NCBI GenBank assembly: GCA_024734555.1
Contig: JANPWX010000076.1
Span: forward strand, 5,151,504 to 5,215,503
DNA length: 64,000 nt
Direction: 5' to 3'
DNA from: Trochalopteron elliotii
Lineage: Eukaryota > Chordata > Aves > Passeriformes > Leiothrichidae
Below are positions 26,301-41,300 of this stretch, piece by piece. Both the position numbers and the translations under genes were made by a program. Positions within the stretch are counted from its first letter, which is position 1; each line of letters opens with the position of its first letter. A model generated the notes under the pieces. That model saw only the letters and a program-made list of their open reading frames with translations. It had not been told where the DNA came from and ran no database searches.

Positions 26301-29300
26301 CTGGTCCAAGGAGTCTGTGGGAAGGGGAGAGTAGAGATTATCTAGCATCCTGTCTTGGCACAGCCTGCAAACCTCCAGTGATGGGAACTCTGCCACATCT
26401 GTGGAGTTGTTCTAGTAATTGATCTCATGGTAAAAAAAAAACCTTTCTTACATTGACAAACTTATACCTGTTGCCCTCTGTCTTCGCTGTGTGCTCCGTG
26501 TGTTGTGAAGAGAGAGGCTGTGTCCTCTTCATAGCAGCCCTTTAAGTACTGGCATACTGGGATGAGTCTTCCTGAGCCTTCCTGAGTCTTCCCTTCCCCA
26601 GGGAGAAAAGATCAACCTCCTTCACTCTTTCCTCACACAGCAGGTCCTGCAGCCCTTTGGGCACCTTCATGCCTCTCCTTTGGACTGTCTCCAGTCTGTC
26701 TGTCTTGAATTGCAGGGGCCAGAACTGGACACAGACTCCAGGTGAAGCCTGGGAAGTGCTGAGTTGAGTGGGATGATCACATCTTTGCCTCAGCAAGTAA
26801 CACCCTTGTGGATACATCCCAGAATTTCACTCACCTTTTTTTGCTGTGGCAATGCACTGCTGATTAAAATGTTTGATATGTCATATCAAATAATATTAAA
26901 ATGGATATGATTGCTTAGCTCGTTCTTCTTACTGAGCAGACATTTTTGTAATGAGGATTCATTCTCTTAGGACTTCATTTCTGCAAGTGAAGAGTAGTAC
27001 TAGCTTTTAGTAGGGCAGCTCATAATCACTTGTGATAGCAGGTTAGGTAATTTTAATGGATCAGAATTCATGCTAGAATAATTTTGGCTTTCAGAACAGC
27101 CCAGTTTCTTCGCAAAGTATTTTCTTGAGTAACCCTCCCTGCTAGCTTTGGGTATGGTTTTAGTGTCTGGGTCACTGTTCTTTTTGTCTCAGTTGGTTTT
27201 GCAGTAGTGACCTCGTCAGAAGGTAAACTTCCTTAGATAGCACTTATCCTATGAAAATTGTAGCTGGGCAGTTTTCTGAAAGGAAACTCTCACTTTTCTT
27301 TACAAATTGCAGAATTTTCAAGAAAATATGCCTTGGGGGATTATGTCTTTAAATCTTGTAATAGAAGAAGAGGCATAATATGCTCAGTGACCGTACATCA
27401 CATTTGTGTTTGTTCTGAGCCCTTTTAAATAGCTTTGTGTGGTTCCCTTGATTTCCTGATCAGGGGTTGTTACTGAGATGCTGTTTAGGTACTTGCTTTT
27501 TGATGATGCAACAACATTCATGGGTTTTGGCTTTTTCATTCAGGATAGATTTTAGTTCAGAACTGCACATACAGTAAGGTGGGGAAATGGACACATACAA
27601 GCTAAATATTGTTATGCTCTCTACAAGCAGTAGTGTTAGTATTCTTGCTGTGCAACCCCAAATTCTTTCCCTTTCTTCCCAAGCAGTGGGAAATAACAGC
27701 CTGTTTCTGTAGGCCAAGCATGAAGCTGCTTTTTCAGTCATCTCTACAATTATTTGGATCTTACCCATGCTGGAAGAATGCCCTGTTGAAAATGTGGAGA
27801 CCTAAAATTGACGCTAAAATCAATAATACAGGATTTTATAAAATGAATTTTTAATAGGGTAATTATAGGAAGCAGTCTTCAGTTTGAAAGTCACAGTGTG
27901 TAAACCACAGTTCTTCAGCACTTAAGTGATTGGTGGTGCTGTATTTTCATCTCTGGTGTTAACCTTGTGCTCTCTGCTCTTTTTTGTTTTGTTTTTTTTT
28001 CTTACAAGGTAGATGTTTCCGCTTAATGCCAGATTAATGTTAATGATTTCATAATATTTTGTAAAGAAATGGTGGGATAGCTATGTACAAATGTCCATGG
28101 AATATGGTAATGTTACACAGGCAGTTTGTGATCACTGTGCTTGCCAAGGCATGCCACTTAGAGATTACCTTGACATATAGAGGAAAAAAAAAGAAAAAAA
28201 TAGTATTTTTAAATTATATTACCTTACAGAATTACCAGAAAGAAGAAGTGCATTTTACATATTCTGCATCATTTCCCATGTTTAGATGTGCCCTTCATAA
28301 AAGAAACAAATGCATATTCTGGGTAACCACTGTAGTTACAATGAGTAAGTAGAAGAAAACAGATTTATTATGTTGTTCTTTACTGAATTTGATTTGTGGG
28401 GCATTCGTCTGGCATGGTTGGAGGTAAAATATGATATTCTAAAAGCTGCTTATCTGCTTCTGCATGGGAAATATTCTCTGAAAGAGTTCTCTGAAGTTTT
28501 GAGAGGTTAATCATGATATGAAATGTGGCTGAATGTTGCCTAACTGAGAAATGTACTTTTGTCAGGACTGTCGGGGAGTACAAAGCGGCATGGTTGGTCC
28601 TAAGTCGGAAAGTTGCCTTTAAGAAATAGTAAATATACATTCATAAGTACCTAAATATCATATATGCAAATACAGATCCTAGACTCCTAGAATCATAGAA
28701 TAGTTTGAGTTGGAAGGGACCTTTGAAGGTCATCTAGTCCAACGCCCCTGCTGTAAGTAGGGACATCTTCAACTAGATCAGGTTGCTCAGAGCCCCATTC
28801 AACCTGGCCTTGAATGTTTGCAGGGAAGGGGCAGCTACCATCTCTCAGGGCAACCTTTCACAACCCTCACCATGAAAAATTTCTTTCTTATATCTAGTCT
28901 GAATCTATCCTGGTTTAGTTTAGAACCATTACGCCTTGTTGTATTACTACAGACCCTAATAAAAAGTGTGTCCTGATCTTTCATGTAGGTCTTTAGGAAG
29001 GCCTCAATAAGGTTTCCCTGGAGCCCTCTCTTCCCTAGGCTGAACAGCCGCAGCTATCTCGGACTTTAGTTACAGGAGAAATCCCTCTGGTCACCTTCAT
29101 GGCCTTTCTCTGGACCTGCTGCAACTGGCCCATGTCTTTCCTGTGCTGGGGACCCCTTAGCTGGAGGCAGCACTCCAGGTGGCGTCCCGTCCAAGTGGAG
29201 TAGAGAAGTAGAATCCCTTCCCTCGACCTGCTGGCCATGTTACTTTGGATGCAGCCCAGAATACAGTTGAGTTTCTGGGCTGGAAGAGCACATTGCCTGC

Positions 29301-32300
29301 TCATGTCCAGATTTTCATCCTCCAGGATTCATAGGTCCTGCTCTGCAGGGCTATTCTCAATCCATTGTCCTCCAGTCTGTATTTATACCATGGATTGCCC
29401 TGACCCGGTGCAGGACCTTGCACTTGGCCTGGTTGAACCTCATGAGGTTTGCATGGCTCCCCACTTCTTGAGTTTGTGTAAATATGTTAACATTTATAGT
29501 ATTACTGCAATGTTCAGATTATGCTCAGGTAAGCAATATATCTACCCAAATGGAAAACATTTACAACCACTTGAGGCATTACTAGCTTTCTGGCTTTTCA
29601 CATTTTATTTTCGGAAGTATTATATAGAATATATATATGTGTGTATGTGTGAATGCTTTTTCCCTTCTGCAAAGGTTTTAGCAGTAAATAAAATTTTACT
29701 AAAGCATTAAATAATTCTGCAGTAATTTTGACCAGACAGACCTTGTTTGAATCTTTGCTCCAGATTTTTATTGGAACTATTGACCTTTTTCTCTCAGTTC
29801 TGCCTTTCTAGTAATTTGTTGTAAAAAATAATCATATGCATATTCTTTCTATTGAAAGGCTTGGAATGGCTGTCATAAATGATTGCATGTATAAAAATAC
29901 GTGGCTGCTTAGTAAAAAGTTCTTGTAAACAGTTTGGTTCATAAAAAATGAGTTTCAGAAATGCAGAGTTTAAGACCAGATCTGCTTTTTCGCTGTTTCC
30001 TCTCCTGCTGTCCCTTTGAAGGCTTTCTGCTGGTCTTTCTCACTATTGGTGCAGATAAATATACCAAGAATTGATGATGTATATGAAAGCTGTAATGTAT
30101 ATGAATAACAGAAGGCAGCACTGAATTGAAAATTGTCATGTCAGGGATTAATAAAATCTATACAGAAAAAGAACTGTAAAAGTAAACTTCACTAGAACCC
30201 TTCACTAGGTAATTAAATACATCCTGGTCAATAGTTTTTGTTTCTGCTATCAAACTGAAGCAAGACTTCGTAATCTGAAATCAGAAGCATCATCTGCTGT
30301 TACGGTGTGGCAGACAGCAGTCAGCTATTATGTGTGATACTGTCATAAACTGTAAGAAGAGAAGTTTTGGAACCACACATAGGAGCAAGGCTGAAGAACA
30401 GCATCTATTGACTCTTTACATTCCCTTCTCTGACTGAGCATGGAAGCTCTGCCTTGCATTTGCTCTCATTGCAGTGGTTTTTGCTACATCTAACATTTAA
30501 TTCTGAGCTATGAATGCGTTCTCCAGAAAAGTGATGGAACTACTGTTTCTCAAAAGCTAATTGCTTCAAAGTAATCCCGTGATGGTTGAAGCTGTAAATT
30601 TCTAGAAATACTCAGACAGGCCCATGTAACATAATCTGACGCTCACCTGTTCCTTGGAAAAGCCACAACTGTGTTTCCTTCTGTCATATACACACCACCT
30701 CTTCTAATTGGGTTTCAATGGTAGGTGGCACAGGTTGAATGAATAGTGATATACTTAGAATAAATTAAAACTGAGAACTCTGCTGAAGTATCTTTCTTAT
30801 ATTACGGAAATATATTAAAATACGAAGGGAAAGGAGGAAATAAATCCTAATCCATGACCTGATGTGTTGAAGTTGAGACTATCCATAATCTCTGTATAAG
30901 AACTCTGAATTATTGTGTTGTAAAACAAGACTGTACATGCCTGCATGAAAATATATTTAAATGGAAGCACTAGTATTGCTACAAGTAATAAACTGGAGTG
31001 AAAACACTATTAGGTTTTTTCTGTATTCTGAAACTTAGTTCTTTCAGTATGGAAGGGGGAAGGTTTTGGGAGTCTCTTTTTAATAGATATAAATATTCCA
31101 ACTATTACATTTTGACAAATCAGTAAAACAGGACCCTCTATTAATACTATTCATACAGGCTTAAAACAGTGTTGTAAACAGTAATTCAAAATGTCTGGTT
31201 TCTGCACCAGTGAAGACAGGGAGGTATTTATTGAGTAAGAGATGAAAGGCATGTGCATTCCTAAATAACATTCTGACAGAACAAATCTAGCAAAAATCTG
31301 GATTTTCATAGTATTTGTTTATAAGCACCATATTAAATACTTGAAAAATACTATATTTCTGCAAAAGGGTTCTGTCATGAATGTTCTAAATATGTGAAAT
31401 GCTTGTTTCAGTAAATCATTACGTTTAAATTTTCAGTCTTCTATGTTAAACGCCTTTACATTCAGGGAACCTAAACTACTTTGGAATATGACAAGAGAGA
31501 TTTTTTTTTTTAATACATGTGCCTGACTGAGAAAATGAGAACATTAAATTATTAATTGCTGACAGTCCTTTTGCTTGAAAATTATGCATGGTTCATTCCT
31601 AAATTTATCTGAAACAGTGAGCCTTTGGGGAGATGTTTTTGGAACTGCCAGTCTACAGAATGACCTCAAAAGAAGCTTATGCTTAAATGGCCAGTACATT
31701 TATTTACACACATCTCAAAGCACTAATGTGCATCAAATGGTGCAGCAGATTATACATATGGTCATTTTGCTGTCCACTGGCTTCCATTCATCAGAAATAA
31801 GGGAAGGAGGAGACCTTTGCATTAAGATGTAAGTAGCTCTGTCATAATCATAGCTGAGTTTGTAACTTGGCTTTTCAGAATCATTGCAACTGCAGTCCCC
31901 CAGCAAAGTCAAATCACAGAAGAGCAATAAAACTGACTGAGGTGGCTACTTCACATTCCTCAAGCCGCCCACTTTTTACTCAGCATAGAAGATCTAGTAG
32001 TTATTCCCATGGCCACTTTGCCTTCATGGAAGGCAGACAGAAATGAAAAGGCATCTCTCATGGTTGGACCCCAGCCGGCAACTAAGCCCCACACAGCCAC
32101 TTGCTCACTCCCCTCATGGGATGGGGAAGAGAATCAGGAGGGTAAAAGTGAGAAAACTTGTTGGTTGAGACAAAAATAGTTTAACAGGTAAAGCAAAAGC
32201 TGTGCATGTAAGCAAAGCAAAACTAGGAATTCATCCCCCACTTTCTATGGGCAGGCAGGTTATTCAGACATCCCCAGGAAACTGGGGCTCCGTCATGTGT

Positions 32301-35300
32301 AACAGTGACTTGGGAAGACAAATGCCATCACTCCAAAGGTCTTCCTCCTCCTTCCCGCTGCTTTATATACTGATTATGGCATCATGTGTAGGGCATGGAA
32401 TACCCCTTTGGTAGCTGGGGTCACCTGTCCTGGCTGTGTCCCCTCACAACTCTGTGTGCACCCCCACCCTTCTCACTGGTAGGGTGGGGTGGGGTAGGGA
32501 GCAGAAAAGGCCTCGACACTGTGCAGTCACTGCTTGGCAATAACGACAACATCCCTGTGTTATCGACTCTGTTTCCAGCACAAATCCAAAACACAGCCCC
32601 ATACTGGCTACTGAGAGGAATATTAACTCTATCCCAGCCAAAACCAGCACAGCATCTGTGGGTAATGGTCTTCTGAGTGGATTGTTTCAGAATGCAGTCT
32701 TACGATGTTAGTAAGCAGTGAACTCTTTTCAGTGTACTGTAATGTAGGGTTTTTGGAATACTGACCCTCCTGTGATGTATAAAAAGCTGTGCCAGTCACA
32801 GCAGTGTTTCTTTGGCAGAGAAAGTTTTTACTTAATTCAACTAGTTTGTTCTACCAGAGAAATCTGACTTCTGCACTGAGATTGGTTCATTTTAGACTTA
32901 ACTTCTTCTATTGCCTGGGAAAGCATTCTTAAACTTGCTGTTAGGACTGTTCAGTCATTATGAAGTTCAGCAGAATCTAGGGTCACCTTTGTATTTGTCA
33001 AGCTCTATATGATGGCAACCCACCTGTGATATGCTTAGGTATAAATTTATTAGCCAATTCTTACCACTTTTTCTTTAGCAGTTTGAAATCAAAAGACAAA
33101 TGGTTACTCTGTTCCTTAAAAAAAATTTTGTGATATTTTTGTCTCTGTATCTTTTGAAGTACTTTATTGCAAATTCTCTTTAAAGCATAATTCTTTTTTT
33201 GTCATGCATGTGTCCACTTTCACCTAGATCAGTAAATGTGTTCATGTGTTAAAGTGGCTTACAGGCACCAAGGCTCAGAGTGAGAGCTGGAGATTCTTAT
33301 GGATAATTAGCTCAGTGTGCCTGGGAGGTGTGTTCTTATGGAGGTGTAGAATAAAGTCTGTACAAAGTACTTCTGAAAAAGGGGAAGAATGGACTTTTTC
33401 CCCAATGCAAAGTTTATTTATGTGCTCTTTAGTGTATCAGGAATAACTTCATGGATTCTAAAAAGCAAATTTTAATTCCGGAGCACAGATGAGTGTATTT
33501 TGTCTGATACATGGCCACCAAATTTGGACCTTCTCAGTAAGGTGTCTTTAAAATCTTACTAAAAACGTTGGTGTGCAGAGACTTCTGAAAAATGAGTAAT
33601 ATGTCCTGTTGTTGGTGTGGTTGCCCTTAGGGAAGTTTTAAGTGGGTATTTTTTGTAATTGGTTGGTTTTTGTTTGTCTTTTTTCTGAAGGACATTAATG
33701 TGCCATCTTCTTTGGGAAAGAAGTCTTTACAAAATCTGGACAATATCACAGTCTGAAAAAATCTCAGAAATTGAGCACATCTTTGATGGAGGCAGGGTAG
33801 GAGGGAATAGATGGCTTTAATTATTCTCATGGTGTTAAGATATTAATAATTGTCACTTTAAAAGTGATTCTGTTGCTTTTCCAGATGGTCCAACTGAAGC
33901 ATCTATTACAAATGGAGGCACTGCTGCTGTCACAGCACTGAATGATGACCTGGATATCTTTGGCCCAATGATCTCTAATCCTTTACCGGCAGCTGCAGTA
34001 CCTCCTGCTCAGGTAAAATTTAATGACTGTATTTAGTTATATCTATGTGTAAGTATGTGCATGCACATGTGTATTTTCCTTCAGGGAATTGTTCATTCAC
34101 ACAGAAGAAATGCCCACTTCTCAATATATCTTAAGATGACTGGAGATACTTAAACTGTAACACTGATATTTTTCTCACCTCTTCAAGCTTCTGCACTGCT
34201 TGGATATAGAAGTAGATGGTGTGGTCTTTCCTTCTGGTTATCCAGCTAAATTGGATTCTGTTTTACCCTGGTGATGGTAGTAGTATTTTCTTTTAATTTA
34301 TATTCTTTTGTCTTGTTCTTTTTTTAATAGATATTGCTGAATATAACTTTATGTTCTGAGGTTATTGGGCATCAAGTCATCCTTTTTAAGATCTCATATT
34401 GCTTTGTGATGCTGATATTTAGGAAAGGCTGCAGCAGATGCTTCTCTCTTAGACTTGCTAAAAATTCGGGGTCTAAGGTTTTATACTCAAAATCAAGAAT
34501 GGATATCAAGAAAAATTAATACTGCTACCTGGGCTGATCTGTCTTTTATCTCATCTTGGAGCTTGTATGTCTTGTTTTCCTCAAGGGAGAGTAGCATAAC
34601 TCCTGCACCTGGCCTGCTCCTTCTTATAGCCGTGATAGTTTGGAAGCAAACCCAACACCATGCCTGTAGTAGCCTGGAAAGGCAGATTTGGGGCACACAA
34701 AGAAAATGCTTGAAGCTGCAGCTCTCCTAAAGTAGCTGTCTGACTCAAAGAGCAAGGTGTTGGTGATGGACATGTGCAGGCTTCCTTAGCCCAGACTGGC
34801 TTCTGAGAGGGACGTTTTGGAGTAGTGGTGGGCTAACTTCCTCATCTGGGGCATCTTGTTAAGGTCATTTAGAAGCTGACTTTTGTGTAGGGCTTTCTGT
34901 CCCACTCTGCTGAACCAGAAAGAATAGTGTGTATTCTTGAATTTATGATTTTGGGACATGTGATCTGCACTTGTTTCTCTTCATCCTTTAGTTTTCATAG
35001 TATGTACAATGGAAGGGATAATGATGGAAGGGAGTTCTGAGTGCCTCAGAGCATATACCTGCTATTCAACAGATCTTATTTGTTATCCTTTGCTCTCCCT
35101 TTCCCTGCTCACTGCTGAGGGCTGACTTTGTGCAACATGCTGGACAGGGTTTCAGAAACCACATTTCTTTTTAAACATAGTGCTAGAGCAAACTTCCCAC
35201 CATGCGTTAAGCTACCCATAAACAGTGAGGGAAATAACATGTATATTTACATTTAGATTTCAATGTGTTAGCTAAAATTGCAAAGGAAATTGTTGGTGTA

Positions 35301-38300
35301 GATTTTCTTACCTCTTGTAGAAGTCTCTGGTCAAACTACTAGGAACAGCAATATTTGAGTGCTTGTTGTCTGCTATTCTAATGTCTTACGTCAAAATTGA
35401 TCCCTGTAGAGCTAGATGTGAAAAGCAGTAACCCCTTTCTAGCTTCCCTGAGTTTTTAATTTATTACATTTGAGTGTAGATTGAGTAAATTCAAATCTAG
35501 AATTGTGATGTTTTCACTTGGCCTCAAAATAAATGGGCCAGTGGTAGTACTGTACATAATGGACCACACTGAATTCTGGTTTTCCCCCTTTCCAGCCATT
35601 CCAAAGCTATAAGTAACTTGTGTATGTAGTTACTGCGTGCCCAGGAGAAAAGAGCAGCCTGAGAAAGAAGAGAAAAGCCTTCTTTTATTTCTATTCCATG
35701 GACATGTGATGTGACCTGCTGGTTAAAGAATTATTTAGCCGTAGAATGCAGGAAATCCAAAAGATGGCTAGGTATTTAAGAGTGAAAAAAAGCAAAGTGA
35801 AGGGTCATACTAAAGATGGGTTAAATAATGGAGTAGCTGCTAAAGCATACTGAATTTTATATATATATATATAGTATTTTAAATGTATTGCTATAATAAA
35901 GATTTGGTCACTGGACCTTTTATGGGAGGACTATTTTGACATGTTGTTCATCTTCATGCTAATTCTTAGACTAAGTATGGTACTTACTAAATTGATTAAG
36001 AAGTGGTAGAAAGGACAATACTATTCTCAATTTCTGGTGAGTATCACCTTGTTTATATACTAGAAAGCATGAATGTATTCACTTGCTGTAAACAAACTTG
36101 TCCAGATTTGTAGTGACATTTTTCTTTCTTCTGAGTGCTGTAATCAAGAGGAACAAACAGAACTCTCAGCAAGCATTTTTTTATCAAGCACATGATTCTT
36201 ATGGTGTATTGTAAGATTTAATTCTTGATTATCTTCCGTTTTTAATCAGTAATCTCAAAGAAATTGTAATGTAATCAGATAATCTCTACAGATAAGAGAC
36301 AGGAAGATGGATAGGTAGCAGAAGACAGTTTTCTGATGGTGATTACGTGGGTTACTTGCTAAAGTGGGGCAAAGAGAATATTGCTCTGTTTTTCTTCAGG
36401 ATTATCAAGACCTTGCATGCATTCTGTTTCAGGATAGTGGTGTCTAGTCTGGGAACTGAGGCTGGGCTGGAGTTGCCTCTCATTTGGCAGTACTATGAGT
36501 ATTTTGTAAGATCTTTCACCTTGCAACATGGATAAAAGTTGTTATGGGATTCAGAGAAGAGTTAGGAGAACCAGGGTGCCTTATTATGAGAGGGTTTAAG
36601 GACTTGGTCTGTTTAAATTTCCTGAAGTAAATAAGTGGTGTGATTATAATGTGAAATTATTTTGTACGAGGCTGTAAATGGTGAAGTGGGCATGAACTCA
36701 GATCAGCAGTTGAGTAACCCTAACATTCAGTACCTGTGCTTGAAATCGGAAAATTTAAAGTAGAAGTCCATGGCCAAATCTTAACTTGAACTTGTTTGAA
36801 TATCTATTAACAGAATGTATTGAAAATTTTAAAAGTTAAGTAGAAGAAGGGGATCAAATGTAAAATAGCATGGCTTGCTTTCTCACTGCGATATTTCCTA
36901 TTATGTTCTGCATTGTAGGTGTGTCTGAGGTTCCACAGTGGGATTTGAGAGCTTTCCTTCTGGAAAAGAAGGGAATTTATTGGTGCTCCTCAAACTGATC
37001 TGTATGACCCTTGAGTTTTCATGAGATTGCTTTTCTTTTCCATTTTAACCTGAAAGGCGGCAGTTAATGCTAAATGCACTCTGTTTTATGGCACTGTGGA
37101 GCACAGAAATGTCTGTTTGAATGTTTCATTATGAGACTGAAACATCATGATGTCTGCAAAACTTGGGATTTATGTCCGTTGTCATAGCCAAGATACGTTT
37201 TTCAAGTGAAGATAAAAGCATTTGTTTCCCCTTTTTCAAATGTGACTTGAGCACTGATGATCATGAGCACTTAGACTCTGTTTTCAGATATGTGTCTTTT
37301 CACAGTTTTCAAAAACATTTGAAATGTTTCTTCTCACTGTTCTGTACAGCTGGGTGCTAATGTAAACTGTTGAATTTGTAAAGGACTGGTAAAGAACAAT
37401 ATGTGGCAGAGTAATTTTTTTAATAGAATTTTGCCTATTAGCAAACTCAGGGGAGGTTAAGAAGAGTTACCTTAAGCAGCTCCTACAGTAGAACTAGATA
37501 AAAGGCATGTGCTATAAATTATGGATTATTCATAGGTACAGAAAAGAAAGAACACTTCATATGTTTAATGATGTTTTTTCAAGTGAAGTGGACATAGCTA
37601 AATTATAGGTATTAGAATAGGGTTTGTTGCCAAACATTGTATAGGAACTGAGCAAAGGTCTATCATTTTTACCTATAGGTAAAACAATTTCCTAAATTGT
37701 TTTAGCCAGATGTTAATTTCAAATTTTGTATGATATGTCTTCCAGCAAAAGTGTGATTTTCATTCTTCAGTGAAATTTGTAGGGAGGAAGATAAGGGGAG
37801 AACTGTGAGGTATTGAGTTTGGAAGTATTAATACAGTGAAATATTTAATGTAAGTATTTCTCCATGGAGGATACTAAAATCCAGTCAACTTAAACTTTTT
37901 TGGATTTTGTGTGTATGTGTGTGTCTGTGTGGGCTTGATTTGAATTGTACTGTACTGGGAACTGAGAATCAGTTCAGTGGCTACAAAAGTGTATTTTTGT
38001 AAAAATGGTGTATGTTTTTCAATGATTCATATCTGAAAAACGTTGGTGGCTTATTTTAGTTAAAGAGATGTTCATAAATACTCGTTTTTCCCTGAGGTCA
38101 AGTGTGTGTACCTAGAATGGTTGCCATAGATTGGCAGACAAGCTTCAACTTACTAATCAGTTTTGGTGATGTTAACGTGTCAAAGTCCTCAGATTTTATG
38201 TAAAAATGTGTTGTTTCAGAAATTTGCTTTATCATGAATGTTATTTAATTTAAGCAGTGTCTTAGTGGAGAGCTATTTAGTCCTATTCCAGTATGATCAG

Positions 38301-41300
38301 TTGAAATGTTTCTAGCTTCTGTTCATGTTTATTTTACCCTGTCTGTATTTTCAGGTGTGCGAAAGCAAAACTCTCATTCCTTCAAATGGAGTTACAGCAA
38401 TTCTGTTGCTCCAGTCACTACAGGCTGGGCAATAAGTGGGTTGAGAGCAGCCCTGTACAAAAAGACTTGGGGGTGCTAGTGGATGCAGGTCTGAATATGA
38501 GCTGGCAATGTGCACTTTCAGCCTGGAAACCCAACAGTATGCTGGGCTGCATCAGGAGAAGTGTGACCAGCAGATCAAGGGAGGTGATTCCCCAACTCTG
38601 CACCACTCTCATGAGACCCACACCTGCAGTGCTGCATCCAGCTCTGGGGCTCCCAACATAGGAAGGACATGGACCTGTTGGAGCAGGACCAGAGAGGGGC
38701 CACAAAGATGCTCAGAGGGATGGAGCACTGATCCTGTGAAGTGAGGCTGAGACAGTTGGGGTTGTTCAACCTGGAGAGGAGAGAAGGCTCTGGAGACACC
38801 TTACAGTGACCTTTCAGTATTTGAAGGTGGACTACAGGAAAGATGGGGAAGGACTTTTTTTCAGGTAGTCTATTGACAGGACAAAGGGAAAATGGCTTCC
38901 AACTGAACAAGGGTAGGTTTAGGTTAAATATTAAGTTCTTTACTGTTTGGGTGATGAGACTCTGAAACAGGTTGCCCAGAGAAGTTGTGGATGCCCCCAT
39001 CCTTGGCAGTGTTCAAGGCCAGATTGGACAGGACTCTGAGCAACCTGATCTGGTGAAAGGTGACCTGCCCATGTCAGGGGGTTGGAACGTGATGATTTTT
39101 AAGGTGCCTTCCAACCCGAACCATTTATGAATCCATGATTATACTCTCTTTGTATTTACTGTTAAATAGTAATTTACTACTATGTTAAAGGTACTTTAAG
39201 GCCTTAGGTGAAGCACGGTGGAAGAGCTGGCATCGCACTCCAGAATCAGAAGGAGTCAGCTGAACAGAGTCTAGAGAAACAGAAATTTATTTTGAGTTCT
39301 AGAGAAGGGAAATCTGAGGAAGGAGTTAGAAATGGGACTGCAGGGAAGATAAATATTTTCAAGCCTAGACAAGGATGATTGCAAAGGAAACACTGTATTG
39401 CTTGTTGTGAGTACTGGACATGCATCAAACAATAAAGTTGAATTTTTAATTTATTGTAAGGTTAATTATGTTCTTGGATATGATCTGAGAAAGTGATAGA
39501 AATCTTAATCTGACTTTTTTAGGTATTGCTGATAATTCCTAAAAGCAAGAGAACAAATGAGATTTCTTAGTGTTTTTCTTTGTGAACTGAATGTAGTTGA
39601 GTGCTCATTTCCTCATCAGTTATTACCAGGAAATAACAGTTGATTATTTTTAATGGAACTGGGTAGATGTCTAAAAGTGAAATTTGCAAAATCAGAACCA
39701 GAAAGAATTGAAATAAACATCAAGTCCATTTACAATGCAAAGATAAAAAGTATTTTATGCTGAATTTAAGACCTTAATAAGAATTTAAGACTTTGTTCCT
39801 TGCTTACATAAGAATAATTATGTGCTAGGCTGTATTTTCCCTATGCAGGTAGCTCTTCCAGTCAGGAGGGAGAAATTGAAAATGTTGTGTTGTGTGATAA
39901 ATAACCATACAAATAGAAAACAGTAGAAGCCTGGCTTTTCTACAGGCCATCCCTATTTTCCTAGATACCAGCCAGAGATGTGCAGGTAGCAGGGAAGTGC
40001 ACATATGCTTTTTTGTCTCCAGCAATCCTTCTCTCAACTCCATGTGTCCCACTGTCCACTTCCCTCTTTCATTTCCTCTGTTGCCACCTCTCTTTCAATT
40101 TGTAGGAAAAATTCTGTTGCACTAATATCATGAAACTGCTTATCAGTATGATCCTTTAGCACCTGATGAGCATTTAGGTTTAGCATAATGACTGTCTGGG
40201 AGTACTGTGTGTAGGAAAATAATTATATGAATGCCAGGTGTGTTTCGACAGAGGTCTTGGGTAGCATGATAATGTTTGAGATACAAAAATTATGTCAATG
40301 TTAGTTGTTTTTTAACTTGGATGCCACCTGCTGTTTTCTTGCCATGTATTTTGCATTACCTTCCATTTATTCAGCTGACAAACACTTCAGGGAGTGCTCG
40401 TCCGGTGCTTTGGCTCCTTTGAGGATCTTCCAAAACCAAACTGAATGAAGAGACATTTAATGAACATTTAATCTTAGGTTGTAAACATAATCATGATCAT
40501 GATCAGACCTCCTGGTTTCCAGCTCTGCCTTCTAGAGAAAAGCAAACCCCTTCCTTGCTGCCTGCAGGCAGCAGAGGGGAAGCTCTCTCTGTTCCCCCAT
40601 TGGCACTGCTCCTGTGTCCTCCTCCTGCAGCCGCACACGCCTGTTGCACAGGGGCTGTCCTAGGCAGGCACCACGGGAGATCCCTGTCAGTCATGGGCCT
40701 GCCTGGGTGTGTGCACAGGAAAACAAGTACTGCTGCTCAGGATGGGCTTTTACCTGAATGAACTGTTAAATCTGATCCTGGTGTTTTTAAAGACTGGTTA
40801 TGTCACACTGATAAAGAATTGTTTCAAATAGAGAGGAGTTCCTGCTTATATAAAAATTGATTTGCTTTGCAATTGGAAATTACTGTGAGAAGGAAGATGA
40901 AGAAACTTTTTTAGTATGTACAGAAAGAAATTGATAATTTAATTGTACACTGGTCAGAGAGGTTTCACAGGTTTTTCTGTTTGCTTTCCCTCTGCAGTGC
41001 TGTCAGCCCCCTCTTGGTTGCCCACTAAGTCCTATTGACTTTGGCCCAAATTGTCTGTAGTATACATACTAAATGCATGTTTTTCACTTTCCAGAGAGTT
41101 CCCATTTTTTGGTTTTTTCTATTTCCTTTCTACAGCAGTTTTGGAAATTTTTCGCCATCAACTATGTGAATTTGCACTCCTTTCTCTTGCTGGTTTCTGG
41201 TAAATTTAGCTGGTAACAGAATTGTTCTGTGGTTTGGTTTTTTTTGTCCCTTAATCTATAGCACTGCCTTATGCTAGAGGTTTTAGCACTTCAGAAGTCA

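Larger units (their letters stand above)
24611..33884. other. SMAP1 intron of 9.3 kb
   Basis: GT at 24611, AG at 33883-33884. It holds two antisense CR1 copies and one solo LTR (listed separately). The remaining stretches (24611-26250, 26825-28687, 29478-32050 and 32657-33884) are AT-rich with nothing I can identify. Confidence 0.6.

Noticed and set aside
29237..29710. 157-codon + strand open frame
   Set aside because: It starts inside and runs out of an antisense CR1 copy; no protein similarity beyond the repeat.
32202..32676. Open frames of 68-93 codons
   Set aside because: They lie within the solo LTR, which carries no genes.
38386..39000. Several open frames on both strands
   Set aside because: All lie in a sense CR1 fragment and are not preserved coding regions.
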